A DNA stretch of 7,456 nt from assembly GCA_023475715.1 (NCBI GenBank), contig JAMCVO010000247.1:1-7456 (forward strand), written 5' to 3'. Both the position numbers and the translations under genes were made by a program. The stretch is from Actinomycetota bacterium. GTDB taxonomy: Bacteria; Actinomycetota; Humimicrobiia; Humimicrobiales; Humimicrobiaceae. Position 1 is the stretch's first letter. Each line of letters begins with the position of its first letter. Positions 1 to 6,003 of this stretch are shown piece after piece. The notes under the pieces are model-generated. The model ran no database searches, was not told the origin of the DNA, and was given only the letters and a program-made list of their open reading frames with translations.

Positions 1-21
1 GAGTCTACCTTTTTAATTTTG

Positions 22-2454
22 TTATGATTTTGATTTATTATTATTTTTTGCTTCTGCTGCTGCAGCAGCCGGTCCGGATAACGCTTTATATTTTTCCATA
101 AATTCTTTTATCTTACTATCAACTTTGTAATTTATGGAATCTTTTTCGAAGGTGCCGTCTGTTTTTAATTTACCTGCTCTTAGACCGGTTAAAATCTCAA
201 TGCCTTCATCAATTGTTCTGACGGAATAAATATGGAATTTCTTTTCCTTTACAGCTTTTATGACTTCATCTTTGAGCACCAAATTCCTGACATTGCTTTT
301 AGGAATAATAACACCCTGTTCACCTGTAAGCCCTTTAGCCTTACAGATTTCAAAAAAACCCTCTATCTTTTCATTAACACCACCTATTGCCTGAACTTCA
401 CCTTTCTGATTTACCGAACCTGTAACAGCAAAATTTTGATTTATCGGAACACCGGAAATAGCTGACAGGAGTGCATATAGCTCAGCGCCTGAAGCGCTAT
501 CTCCTTCAATTTCACCATAACTCTGTTCAAAAACTATCCTGGCCGACAAATTCAGAGGTTTATCCTTGGCAAATCTTCCGAACAGAAACCCGCTAAGAAT
601 TAAAACTCCTTTTGTATGAATAGGACCGCCAAGCTTGGTTTCTCGTTCAATATCTATAATACCTTCTTTACCCATTGCAATTGAGACCGTGACTCTTGAA
701 GGCCTGCCAAAAGAAAAATCACCCAGGCTTAAGACGGATAATCCGTTAACCTGGCCGGCGATTTTTCCGGAAGTATCTATTAAAATTGTTCCATCGCTGA
801 TATATTCCTTGATTTTTTCCGCAATCAAGCTTGATCTGTATATTTTTTCTTCAATGGCTTTCATAACATGCTTGTCGCTGATATATTTAGACTTATCCTG
901 TTCTGCATAAAAATTTGCTTCGGTTATTATGTCTGAAACTTCGGCAAACTTTGTTGAAATTTTATTTTTATCTTCAGCCAGTCTTGAAGCATATTCAATC
1001 ATTTTCGAGATTGCCGAAGATTGGAGATGCTTTAATTTTTCTTTATTGCATATCGTGCAAAGAAAAGATGCATATTTTTTGATATTTGCATCATTTCTAT
1101 TCATTACAAGATCAAAATCTGCTTTAACTTTGAAAAGCTTTTTAAAATCATCATCCACGGAATACAAAATAGTATAATGAATTGGTTTTCCGATAAGAAT
1201 AACTTTTACATTTAATGGGATTGGTTCCGGTTTTAAGCCTTTGGTTGTAATGAAACCTAACTTTTCTCCTGCCTCCTCGATAATTATTTTCTTATCTGTT
1301 AGAGACATTTTTAAGCTGTCCCAGGAAAAAATATTTTTAAAAAGCTCTTCAACAGGTATTACAAGAAAACCATTGTTTGCTTTATGAAGAGATCCACCTC
1401 TTATCATTGTAAAATCCGTAGTAAGAACACCGAACTGCGCTTCTTTTTCAACTCTTCCAAAGAGATTCTGATAAGTAGGGTTTTTTTCAATAATGACAGG
1501 TGCACCTTTTACCTGGGAATTATCAACCAGCAAATTGACTTCATATTTTTTAAAGGGTACTTCCTTCATCCATGGGAAAATATATTGTGAAGTTGGTTCT
1601 GCCTGCTGGCTTGCAATAAAAATATCAACATTTTTTAATATATCTTCCCTGACTTCATCAATAAATTCATTAACTTCAGGAATTTCTTTATACTTTTCTT
1701 TTATGTCATTAACAAATTTTTCTATAGTATAAAGTGCAACATCATGGTTCAGTTTTTTTACTGCCTCGTTGGTCTTCTTATCAAGATCTCTTACAGAATC
1801 CATAGTTTTTTTCAGGTCATCATTTATTTTTTCCTTTTTCTGCTGTATTTCTTTCTTTTTTTCTTCGTCGAGTTTGATAAATTCATCTTCACTTAAAATC
1901 TTGCCATCAATAGTCGGAACTATAAAAAGACCAATCTGGGTTGACCTGAGCACAAAACCTTCATCTTGGGCTCTCTTATTCAGTTCATTTAATAGTTTTT
2001 CTCTTTCCTGTTCAATACTTTTAATTACTGTAGCCTTTTTCTCTGAATAGTCCTTGCTTTCAAAAGTTTTTGGCAGTAGATTTCTGATAGAAATAATAAA
2101 ATTTGATATATCTTCCCGAAAAATTTTACCCTTTCCAGCCGGTAATTTTATAACATTCGGCTCATATGAATTTTTAAAGTTGTTGATATAGCACCAATCT
2201 AAAGGGGCAGGTCTTTTCTTTGCAATTTCTTCAACAAATCCTCTTACGCCAGTAGTTCTGCCAGTACCGCTGTACCCTGCAACAAAAATATTGAAACCGC
2301 TGTCTTTGATATTTAAACCAAACTTTAATGCTTTTACAGCCCTTTCCTGTCCTATAATTCCTTCAAGCGGAGTCAGCTCCTCAGTAGTTTTACATTTCAG
2401 CTTCCCGCTGTCATATTCTATTTTTAATTCCCTGGGGGATAGCTCTTTTTGCAT
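22..2454 (-). CDS. Lon-like ATP-dependent protease, AAA_32 type
   Basis: An 810-residue cytoplasmic protease of the Lon-related family that joins a divergent AAA module to a C-terminal Lon (S16) protease domain. It lacks the N-terminal substrate-binding domain of classical LonA. The Walker A-like loop is at residues 60-68 (GYSGTGRTT), with Arg66 where most P-loops have Lys; my recollection is that Arg is common in this family. Residues about 138-275 are charged and helical, the coiled-coil insertion typical of these proteins. The motif HKANNGFLVI at 357-366 is the usual second AAA signature. The protease domain covers about 550-760, with the catalytic dyad Ser653 (in GDSAS) and Lys696 (in GGVNEK). 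They lie 43 residues apart, as in E. coli Lon. The tail (about 791-810) is Ala-, Asn- and Lys-rich and looks disordered. The ATG start is preceded by GGAGG at a 5-base spacing. It is the last visible gene of the etf operon, 39 bases after etfA. Natural substrates are unknown. Confidence 0.93.
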   Translation of the reverse strand: MQKELSPRELKIEYDSGKLKCKTTEELTPLEGIIGQERAVKALKFGLNIKDSGFNIFVAGYSGTGRTTGVRGFVEEIAKKRPAPLDWCYINNFKNSYEPNVIKLPAGKGKIFREDISNFIISIRNLLPKTFESKDYSEKKATVIKSIEQEREKLLNELNKRAQDEGFVLRSTQIGLFIVPTIDGKILSEDEFIKLDEEKKKEIQQKKEKINDDLKKTMDSVRDLDKKTNEAVKKLNHDVALYTIEKFVNDIKEKYKEIPEVNEFIDEVREDILKNVDIFIASQQAEPTSQYIFPWMKEVPFKKYEVNLLVDNSQVKGAPVIIEKNPTYQNLFGRVEKEAQFGVLTTDFTMIRGGSLHKANNGFLVIPVEELFKNIFSWDSLKMSLTDKKIIIEEAGEKLGFITTKGLKPEPIPLNVKVILIGKPIHYTILYSVDDDFKKLFKVKADFDLVMNRNDANIKKYASFLCTICNKEKLKHLQSSAISKMIEYASRLAEDKNKISTKFAEVSDIITEANFYAEQDKSKYISDKHVMKAIEEKIYRSSLIAEKIKEYISDGTILIDTSGKIAGQVNGLSVLSLGDFSFGRPSRVTVSIAMGKEGIIDIERETKLGGPIHTKGVLILSGFLFGRFAKDKPLNLSARIVFEQSYGEIEGDSASGAELYALLSAISGVPINQNFAVTGSVNQKGEVQAIGGVNEKIEGFFEICKAKGLTGEQGVIIPKSNVRNLVLKDEVIKAVKEKKFHIYSVRTIDEGIEILTGLRAGKLKTDGTFEKDSINYKVDSKIKEFMEKYKALSGPAAAAAEAKNNNKSKS

Positions 2455-2459
2455 TTATA

Positions 2460-2464
2460 CCTCC
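2460..2464 (-). promoter_or_regulatory. Shine-Dalgarno site of the Lon-like gene
   Basis: GGAGG on the minus strand, 5 bases before the ATG at 2452-2454. It fixes the start of the protease gene and suggests independent, efficient initiation although the gene follows etfA closely. No terminator-like hairpin separates it from the etfA stop codon. Confidence 0.8.
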
Positions 2465-2493
2465 ATAAAAAAATAAAAAATTAAATATGCGTT

Positions 2494-3699
2494 TTAACTG
2501 ACCATTTTTATCTTCCTGATTAACCTGGGTAATATTTCGAACAAATCCCCAACTATCCCATAATTGGCTATTTTAAAAATAGGTGCTTCCGGATCTTTAT
2601 TTATTGCTATTACGAGATCTGATGTTTGCATACCTGCAAGGTGCTGTATCGCCCCGGAAATACCGCATGCAATGTATACTTTAGGATTTACAGTTTTCCC
2701 GGTTTGTCCCACCTGGTGTGGATAGGATATCCAGTTGGAATCAACTGCAGCTCTGGATGCTCCGACGACTCCGCCAAGCAAATCTGCAAGCTCTTTTAAA
2801 AGGGCAAAGCCTTCGCTGCCTCCGAGACCTCTTCCGCCCGAAACTATTACATCGTAATCAGTAATATTTATGTTTTCACCGGCTTCTTTTTCCGTACTTA
2901 TCAGTTTATATCTTGTTTTGAATTTTGACTGGTCTATATCAATAAATTCGATTTTTGCACTCGGAATTTCTGATCCTGCAATACAAATCTTTTTTTTCTC
3001 CATTACATGCGGCCTGACTGTTGCCATCTGAGGTCTTGCGTCCTTTGTTATTATTGTTGCAAGGACATTACCTCCGAAAGTGGGCCTTGTCTGAAGAAGT
3101 ATCCTCTTTTCTTCATCAATGGCAAGTGCCGTACAGTCAGCAGTAAGACCTGTTTTTATTATTGCCGCAACTTTTGGAACCAGGGATCTTCCAAAGCTTG
3201 TTGCACCTGCAAGAAATATTTCAGGCTTATACCTGTCAATAATTTGAACCAATGCCTTGGCATAAATATCGTCGAGCTGATTTGAAAATACAGGATTGTC
3301 AATACAGTAAATCTTGTCAAACCCATATTCGAGCGCTTGCGAAAAATTATCTTTTACCTTATTTCCAATCAAGACTCCCGATAATGGTACAACCAAGCTT
3401 GATGCAAGTTTTCTGCCTTCTGTAGCAAGTTCATATCCGACATCAAGTACTTTGCCGTCAAGAGCTTCCAGGAACACCATTACACCATTATAATTTGAAA
3501 AATCCATGTGTTTTTCTGATAAACCTGTAATTTCTATGGATTTGAACTTGCATGCATCTATACAGGAACCACAGAAAACACAGCTGTCATTAACTGAGGC
3601 TTTGCCATTTATTATCTCGATAGCATCATACATGCAGACATTCTTACATAAACTGCATCCTGTACATGTACCTTCATCAACCTTTATATCCAATCTCAA
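2494..3699 (-). CDS. etfA: Electron transfer flavoprotein alpha subunit with N-terminal 2[4Fe-4S] ferredoxin domain
   Basis: Alpha subunit of a heterodimeric flavoprotein that binds FAD and passes electrons to or from an acyl-CoA dehydrogenase. Residues 1-60 are a bacterial-type ferredoxin domain with two CxxCxxCxxxC motifs: Cys12, 15, 18, 22 and Cys40, 43, 46, 50. The EtfA part follows, with the alpha/beta domain at about 72-265. The FAD domain runs from about 283, with SGGRGLGG (287-294), GASRAAVD (313-320), QVGQTGK (329-335) and the signature from CGISGAIQHLAG (345-356) through NKDPEAPIF (367-375). The extra ferredoxin module is known from CarE of A. woodii caffeyl-CoA reductase and from the lactate dehydrogenase/Etf complex, where the Etf bifurcates electrons. 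The start is a TTG. The one used here has AAAGGA only 2 bases upstream. A second in-frame TTG at 3691-3693, 8 bases from that site, gives a natural N-terminus (MDIKVDEGTCTGC) and is at least as likely. It lies 69 bases downstream of etfB. Confidence 0.96.
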   Translation of the reverse strand: MRLDIKVDEGTCTGCSLCKNVCMYDAIEIINGKASVNDSCVFCGSCIDACKFKSIEITGLSEKHMDFSNYNGVMVFLEALDGKVLDVGYELATEGRKLASSLVVPLSGVLIGNKVKDNFSQALEYGFDKIYCIDNPVFSNQLDDIYAKALVQIIDRYKPEIFLAGATSFGRSLVPKVAAIIKTGLTADCTALAIDEEKRILLQTRPTFGGNVLATIITKDARPQMATVRPHVMEKKKICIAGSEIPSAKIEFIDIDQSKFKTRYKLISTEKEAGENINITDYDVIVSGGRGLGGSEGFALLKELADLLGGVVGASRAAVDSNWISYPHQVGQTGKTVNPKVYIACGISGAIQHLAGMQTSDLVIAINKDPEAPIFKIANYGIVGDLFEILPRLIRKIKMVS

Positions 3700-3709
3700 G
3701 TTCCTTTCA

Positions 3710-3772
3710 ATAGCCAGGTAATATTTATAGTCAGTACCTATTTTTTATTGCCAGATTATATTTATAAGTCAG
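3710..3772 (-). repeat. Degenerate tandem duplication between etfB and etfA
   Basis: On the minus strand, two related units of about 26 and 25 bases lie 37-38 bases apart. The first (3772 down to 3747) overlaps the etfB stop codon and begins CTGACTTATAAATAT. The second (3734 down to 3710) begins CTGACTATAAATAT and continues into CTGGCTAT against CTGGCAAT. I count 22 matching columns out of 26. It looks like a local duplication of the 3' end of etfB that lengthened the etfB-etfA spacer. No function is evident. Confidence 0.55.
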
Positions 3773-4590
3773 ACGATATTTAACTCTTTCAACCTGCCAT
3801 AGAGCTCATCAACCTGCTGGTCCGTACTGCCTTCGAGCATTTTTATCTCATAATGATGCTCCGGCATAAAAATCTTGATAACCTGTGTATAAGAGCCTTC
3901 AAGGCCAACCTGGCTTTTATCCAGGTTAAGATAATCCTTATCCCACACAGGAATAGCTTCATTCTTAGCTTTAAGCTTTCCTCGCAGCGATGGTACCCTT
4001 GGAATGTTTATATCTTTTCCAACAGAAATTGCTGCAGGAAGCCTTATTTCAAAAGTTTCATACCTGTCTTCCATAAGCCTTTTTATGGTCATTCTGTTTT
4101 TATTTATATCCAGAATACTGCTTGCATAACCAATAAAAGGAATGTTCAGCTTATGGGCAAGCTCGGGGCCAACCTGGCCGGTATCGCCGTCAAGAGTCTG
4201 CTTGCCAAGTATTATAAGTTTCCAGTCATCAAACTTCTTAATTGCTTCGGCAAGAGTAAGTGCTGTAGCCCACGTATCTGCTCCGGCAAAAGCTCTGTCT
4301 GAAAGAAGTACAGCTTTATCTATTCCCAATGCTATCGCTTCCTTTAACATTTCACCTGATTGTGGTGGCCCCATTGTGAGCGCAATTGTTTCAACTTCTT
4401 CACCGGTTTGGCTCAATATAGGTGCCAGCGTTTCTTTTAGTCTTATTCCCTCTTCAATAGCATAAGTATCAAAGGGATTTATTACAGTTTCAATCCCCTC
4501 TCTTACGAGAGTATTTGTTTCAGGATTAATTTTAATTTCTGTTGTTCCAGGAACTTGCTTTATGCATACAATAATTTTAATATCTATCAC
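3769..4590 (-). CDS. etfB: Electron transfer flavoprotein beta subunit, NADH-linked (bifurcating) type
   Basis: Beta subunit of the Etf heterodimer; in bifurcating Etfs this subunit carries the FAD that takes a hydride from NADH. The sequence matches EtfB throughout: KIIVCIKQVP (5-14), VINPFDTYAIEE (36-47), LSDRAFAGADTWATA (96-110) and GKQTLDGDTGQVGPELA (129-145). The DGDTxQVGP loop is the form I know from NADH-using, bifurcating Etfs such as those of Clostridium and Acidaminococcus. Mitochondrial-type EtfB has DxDxNxTG there. The length (273 residues) is usual. The start is uncertain: a GTG is used here, with AAGG 4 bases upstream. The family normally begins MKIIVCIKQVP, and that position is an ATT codon (4579-4581) with a better-placed AGGTGAT site. 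The gene lies 77 bases after the acyl-CoA dehydrogenase and 69 before etfA, consistent with one operon and one complex. Confidence 0.96.
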   Translation of the reverse strand: MIDIKIIVCIKQVPGTTEIKINPETNTLVREGIETVINPFDTYAIEEGIRLKETLAPILSQTGEEVETIALTMGPPQSGEMLKEAIALGIDKAVLLSDRAFAGADTWATALTLAEAIKKFDDWKLIILGKQTLDGDTGQVGPELAHKLNIPFIGYASSILDINKNRMTIKRLMEDRYETFEIRLPAAISVGKDINIPRVPSLRGKLKAKNEAIPVWDKDYLNLDKSQVGLEGSYTQVIKIFMPEHHYEIKMLEGSTDQQVDELYGRLKELNIV

Positions 4591-4592
4591 CT
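4586..4592 (-). promoter_or_regulatory. Candidate Shine-Dalgarno site of etfB (AGGTGAT)
   Basis: AGGTGAT matches the 3' half of the full Shine-Dalgarno consensus AAGGAGGTGATC and overlaps the GTG proposed as the etfB start. It sits 4 bases before the ATT at 4579-4581; counted from the equivalent of GGAGG the spacing is about 8, which is ideal. The competing AAGG at 4595-4598 is only 4 bases from the GTG. The two sites therefore favour different start codons. Confidence 0.45.
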
Positions 4593-4633
4593 GACCTTAA
4601 AATACTTTTAAACATGTAAAATTGTAAACATGA

Positions 4634-4653
4634 TTTATTATTTTTTTAATAAA
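4634..4653 (-). other. All-AT inverted repeat in the acyl-CoA dehydrogenase-etfB gap
   Basis: Perfect 7-base arms TTTATTA and TAATAAA flank a six-base homopolymer loop, just after the dehydrogenase stop codon. The stem has no G-C pair and is not followed by a T-run on the minus strand, so it is unlikely to terminate transcription. It could be an mRNA processing or stabilising element, or merely low-complexity spacer. The neighbouring stretch 4613-4632 also has complementary ends (CATGT and ACATG). Confidence 0.3.
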
Positions 4654-4667
4654 ATATAAGCAGATTT

Positions 4668-5819
4668 TTAAAGTACTCCCCTTTTGATCAAATCAAGAGC
4701 AATAATATTCCGCTGAACCTGGTTTGTCCCTTCATAAATCTGGGTTATTTTCGCATCTCTCATCATTTTTTCCACAGGATATTCTTTCATGAAGCCATAG
4801 CCGCCAAATATCTGGACTGCATCTATTGTTACCTTCATCGCTACATCGGAAGCGAATAATTTGGACATTGCTGACAGCCTGGACACATTTTTTTCACCAC
4901 TGTCAATAACTTTTGCAGCATGGTAAACAAGTGCGCGTGCAGCTTCTGTCTGTGTAGCCATGTCAGCCAGCATATGCTGTATAGCCTGCAGTGATGAAAT
5001 TGATGCGCCAAATTGTTTTCGCACCTTTGAATAATTTATTGCTTCTTCCAGAGCTGCCTGTGCTACTCCAACTGCCTGTGCACCTACTGCAGGCCTGGAC
5101 TGATCAAAAGTTCTCATAGCTGCAATGAACCCCATGCCTTCCCCTGCTATAAGATTTTCCTTTGGAACCCTGCAGTCTGTAAATATCAATTCCCTGGTAG
5201 CAGAAGCTCTTATTCCAAGCTTATTTTCCTTTTTGCCAAAGTCAAAACCTTTGGTTCCTTTTTCAACAATGAAAGCACTTGCGCCTCTTGCACCTTTTGA
5301 AGGATCGGTCATCGCAAAAACTGTATAAATATCAGCTTCACCGCCATTTGTAATCCACTGTTTGGTGCCATTTAAGATATAGAATTCGTCATCCTTTACT
5401 GCTTTTGTTCTAATATTACCTACATCACTGCCTGCTTCCGGTTCAGTAAGTCCGAATGCAGCGAGTTTTTCACCGCTTGCAAGCAGTGGAAGATACTTCT
5501 TCTTTTGCTCTTCACTGCCAAGCAATATTATAGGAATGAAACCCAGCCCGCTTGCGGCATAAGTTGTAGCGACACTTAAGTCACCCCTGCTTAACTCCTC
5601 AGTTGCGAGACATACCTCGAAAATTCCTGTTCCCATTCCACCGTATTGTTCAGGAACAAAAAGTCTGAACAAATCACTTTTTCCTATTTCTTTTATTATT
5701 TCCGCAGGAAATATACAGTTCTCATCCATTTCAGCCCTTTGGGGTTTAATTCTCTCTTCAACAATTTGCCTGCATATATCTACAATCATCTGCTGTTCTT
5801 CAGTTAAAAAATAATGCAT
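4668..5819 (-). CDS. Acyl-CoA dehydrogenase (likely an Etf-coupled enoyl-CoA reductase)
   Basis: A 383-residue FAD-dependent acyl-CoA dehydrogenase of usual length, starting at ATG with GGAGG 6 bases upstream. The N-terminal helical domain (about 1-115) is followed by the beta domain with LTEPEAGSD (124-132) and the FAD-contacting WIT (155-157), then the C-terminal helical domain with RKQFG (267-271), QIFGGYGFMKEYPVEKMMRDAKI (336-358) and YEGTNQVQR (362-370). Glu363 occupies the position of the catalytic base of short- and medium-chain dehydrogenases. The segment TFDQSRPAVGAQAVGVAQ (237-254) resembles medium-chain enzymes (TRPVVAAGAVGLAQ) more than butyryl-CoA dehydrogenase, so butyryl-CoA should not be assumed as the product. 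Placed before etfB and ferredoxin-etfA, as carC is before carDE, it probably reduces an enoyl-CoA in a bifurcating complex. The acyl chain cannot be read from the sequence. First gene of the minus-strand operon. Confidence 0.95.
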   Translation of the reverse strand: MHYFLTEEQQMIVDICRQIVEERIKPQRAEMDENCIFPAEIIKEIGKSDLFRLFVPEQYGGMGTGIFEVCLATEELSRGDLSVATTYAASGLGFIPIILLGSEEQKKKYLPLLASGEKLAAFGLTEPEAGSDVGNIRTKAVKDDEFYILNGTKQWITNGGEADIYTVFAMTDPSKGARGASAFIVEKGTKGFDFGKKENKLGIRASATRELIFTDCRVPKENLIAGEGMGFIAAMRTFDQSRPAVGAQAVGVAQAALEEAINYSKVRKQFGASISSLQAIQHMLADMATQTEAARALVYHAAKVIDSGEKNVSRLSAMSKLFASDVAMKVTIDAVQIFGGYGFMKEYPVEKMMRDAKITQIYEGTNQVQRNIIALDLIKRGVL

Positions 5820-5825
5820 AAAAAT

Positions 5826-5830
5826 CCTCC
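5826..5830 (-). promoter_or_regulatory. Shine-Dalgarno site of the acyl-CoA dehydrogenase gene
   Basis: GGAGG on the minus strand, 6 bases before the ATG at 5817-5819. This is the strongest translation signal among the three redox genes; etfB and etfA have weaker sites and non-ATG starts. Confidence 0.8.
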
Positions 5831-5847
5831 AATAAAAGTTAATTTTA

Positions 5848-5920
5848 TAAAAAGACGCACTTGACGCTATGTTAGTTTCACAAATTGTGAAACTTTATAT
5901 ACGTGGCAGCGTCTTTTTTA
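5848..5920. promoter_or_regulatory. Nested inverted-repeat element between divergent genes
   Basis: The ends are complementary: AAAAAGACGC at 5849-5858 pairs with GCGTCTTTTT at 5909-5918. A second GACGCT (5863-5868) can pair with the same right arm (AGCGTC, 5908-5913), so two alternative outer stems are possible. The centre is the perfect palindrome at 5874-5894. On both strands the right arm runs into a T-tract, so each transcript would resemble an intrinsic terminator with a long structured loop. There is no gene end nearby: it lies in the leader side of the dehydrogenase operon and upstream of bioY. It may be an attenuator-like leader structure, a composite operator, or a small palindromic repeat of MITE/REP type. 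Confidence 0.55.
5874..5894. promoter_or_regulatory. Perfect 21-base palindrome, candidate operator
   Basis: Arm AGTTTCACAA, one central A, then the exact complement of the arm. Its centre is 65 bases before the dehydrogenase ATG and 120 before the bioY ATG. The length and perfect symmetry suit a homodimeric repressor. The half-sites resemble those of Rex (TTGTGAA, TTCACAA) but in the reversed order with almost no spacer, so I do not call it a Rex site. It also forms the tip of the larger 5848-5920 hairpin. Confidence 0.5.
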
Positions 5921-5941
5921 AAACCTGGCCATGATTAAATA
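5918..5941 (+). repeat. 24-base direct repeat, copy 1 (upstream of bioY)
   Basis: Begins TTAAAACCTGG and ends TTAAATA. It matches copy 2 at 21 of 24 positions; the differences are CC for TT at positions 12-13 and A for G at position 17. The copies start 34 bases apart. Copy 1 covers the place where a -35 box would sit for the TATAAT at 5947-5952, so it is a plausible regulator-binding site for bioY. Confidence 0.6.
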
Positions 5942-5946
5942 ATGAC

Positions 5947-5952
5947 TATAAT
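5947..5952 (+). promoter_or_regulatory. Candidate -10 box of the bioY promoter
   Basis: A perfect TATAAT lies between the two 24-base repeats, 57 bases before the bioY ATG. No good -35 hexamer lies 16-18 bases upstream (CCTGGC at a 17-base spacing), so if it is used the promoter may need an activator or be weak. The start point would fall inside repeat copy 2. Confidence 0.4.
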
Positions 5953-5975
5953 TAAAACCTGGTTATGGTTAAATA
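5952..5975 (+). repeat. 24-base direct repeat, copy 2 (upstream of bioY)
   Basis: Second copy of the repeat, TTAAAACCTGG followed by TTATGGTTAAATA. It has an imperfect dyad (AAAACC and GGTTAAA about 7 bases apart) recalling BirA half-sites. The known BirA operator has arms about 14-16 bases apart, so BirA control is not established. It would overlap the transcription start of the candidate bioY promoter. Confidence 0.6.
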
Positions 5976-6003
5976 TAAAGAATTCTGAATATAGGGGTGA
6001 AAA

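Noticed and set aside
1..21. Start signal of a further operon gene beyond the left edge
   Set aside because: AAAAAGG on the minus strand (near 8-14) could be a ribosome site, but with only 21 bases after the protease stop codon there is no start codon to support a gene.
3853..4302. 149-codon plus-strand open frame inside etfB
   Set aside because: It is antisense to a well-conserved etfB, has no recognisable motif or ribosome site, and is a composition effect. Other plus-strand frames over the minus-strand genes were rejected for the same reason.
4634..4653. Intrinsic terminator after the acyl-CoA dehydrogenase
   Set aside because: The stem is entirely A-T and no T-run follows it on the minus strand.
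5874..5894. Rex (redox repressor) operator
   Set aside because: The half-sites TTCACAA and TTGTGAA are present, but Rex sites run TTGTGAA-N4-TTCACAA; here the order is reversed and the spacer is one base.
5861..5901. Plus-strand promoter with TTGACG as -35 and TATATA as -10
   Set aside because: The spacing is 29 bases, far beyond the 16-18 expected, and both elements are arms or flanks of the hairpin.
5920..5970. Link between AACCTGG in the bioY repeats and the same string elsewhere in the window
   Set aside because: AACCTGG or ACCTGG also occurs inside etfA, etfB and the dehydrogenase gene as ordinary coding sequence, so the short string alone is not informative.
5918..5975. Classical BirA operator for bioY
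   Set aside because: The AACC and GGTTAA half-sites are about 7 bases apart within a copy, and no TTGTTAACC-N14-16-GGTTAACAA pattern is found.
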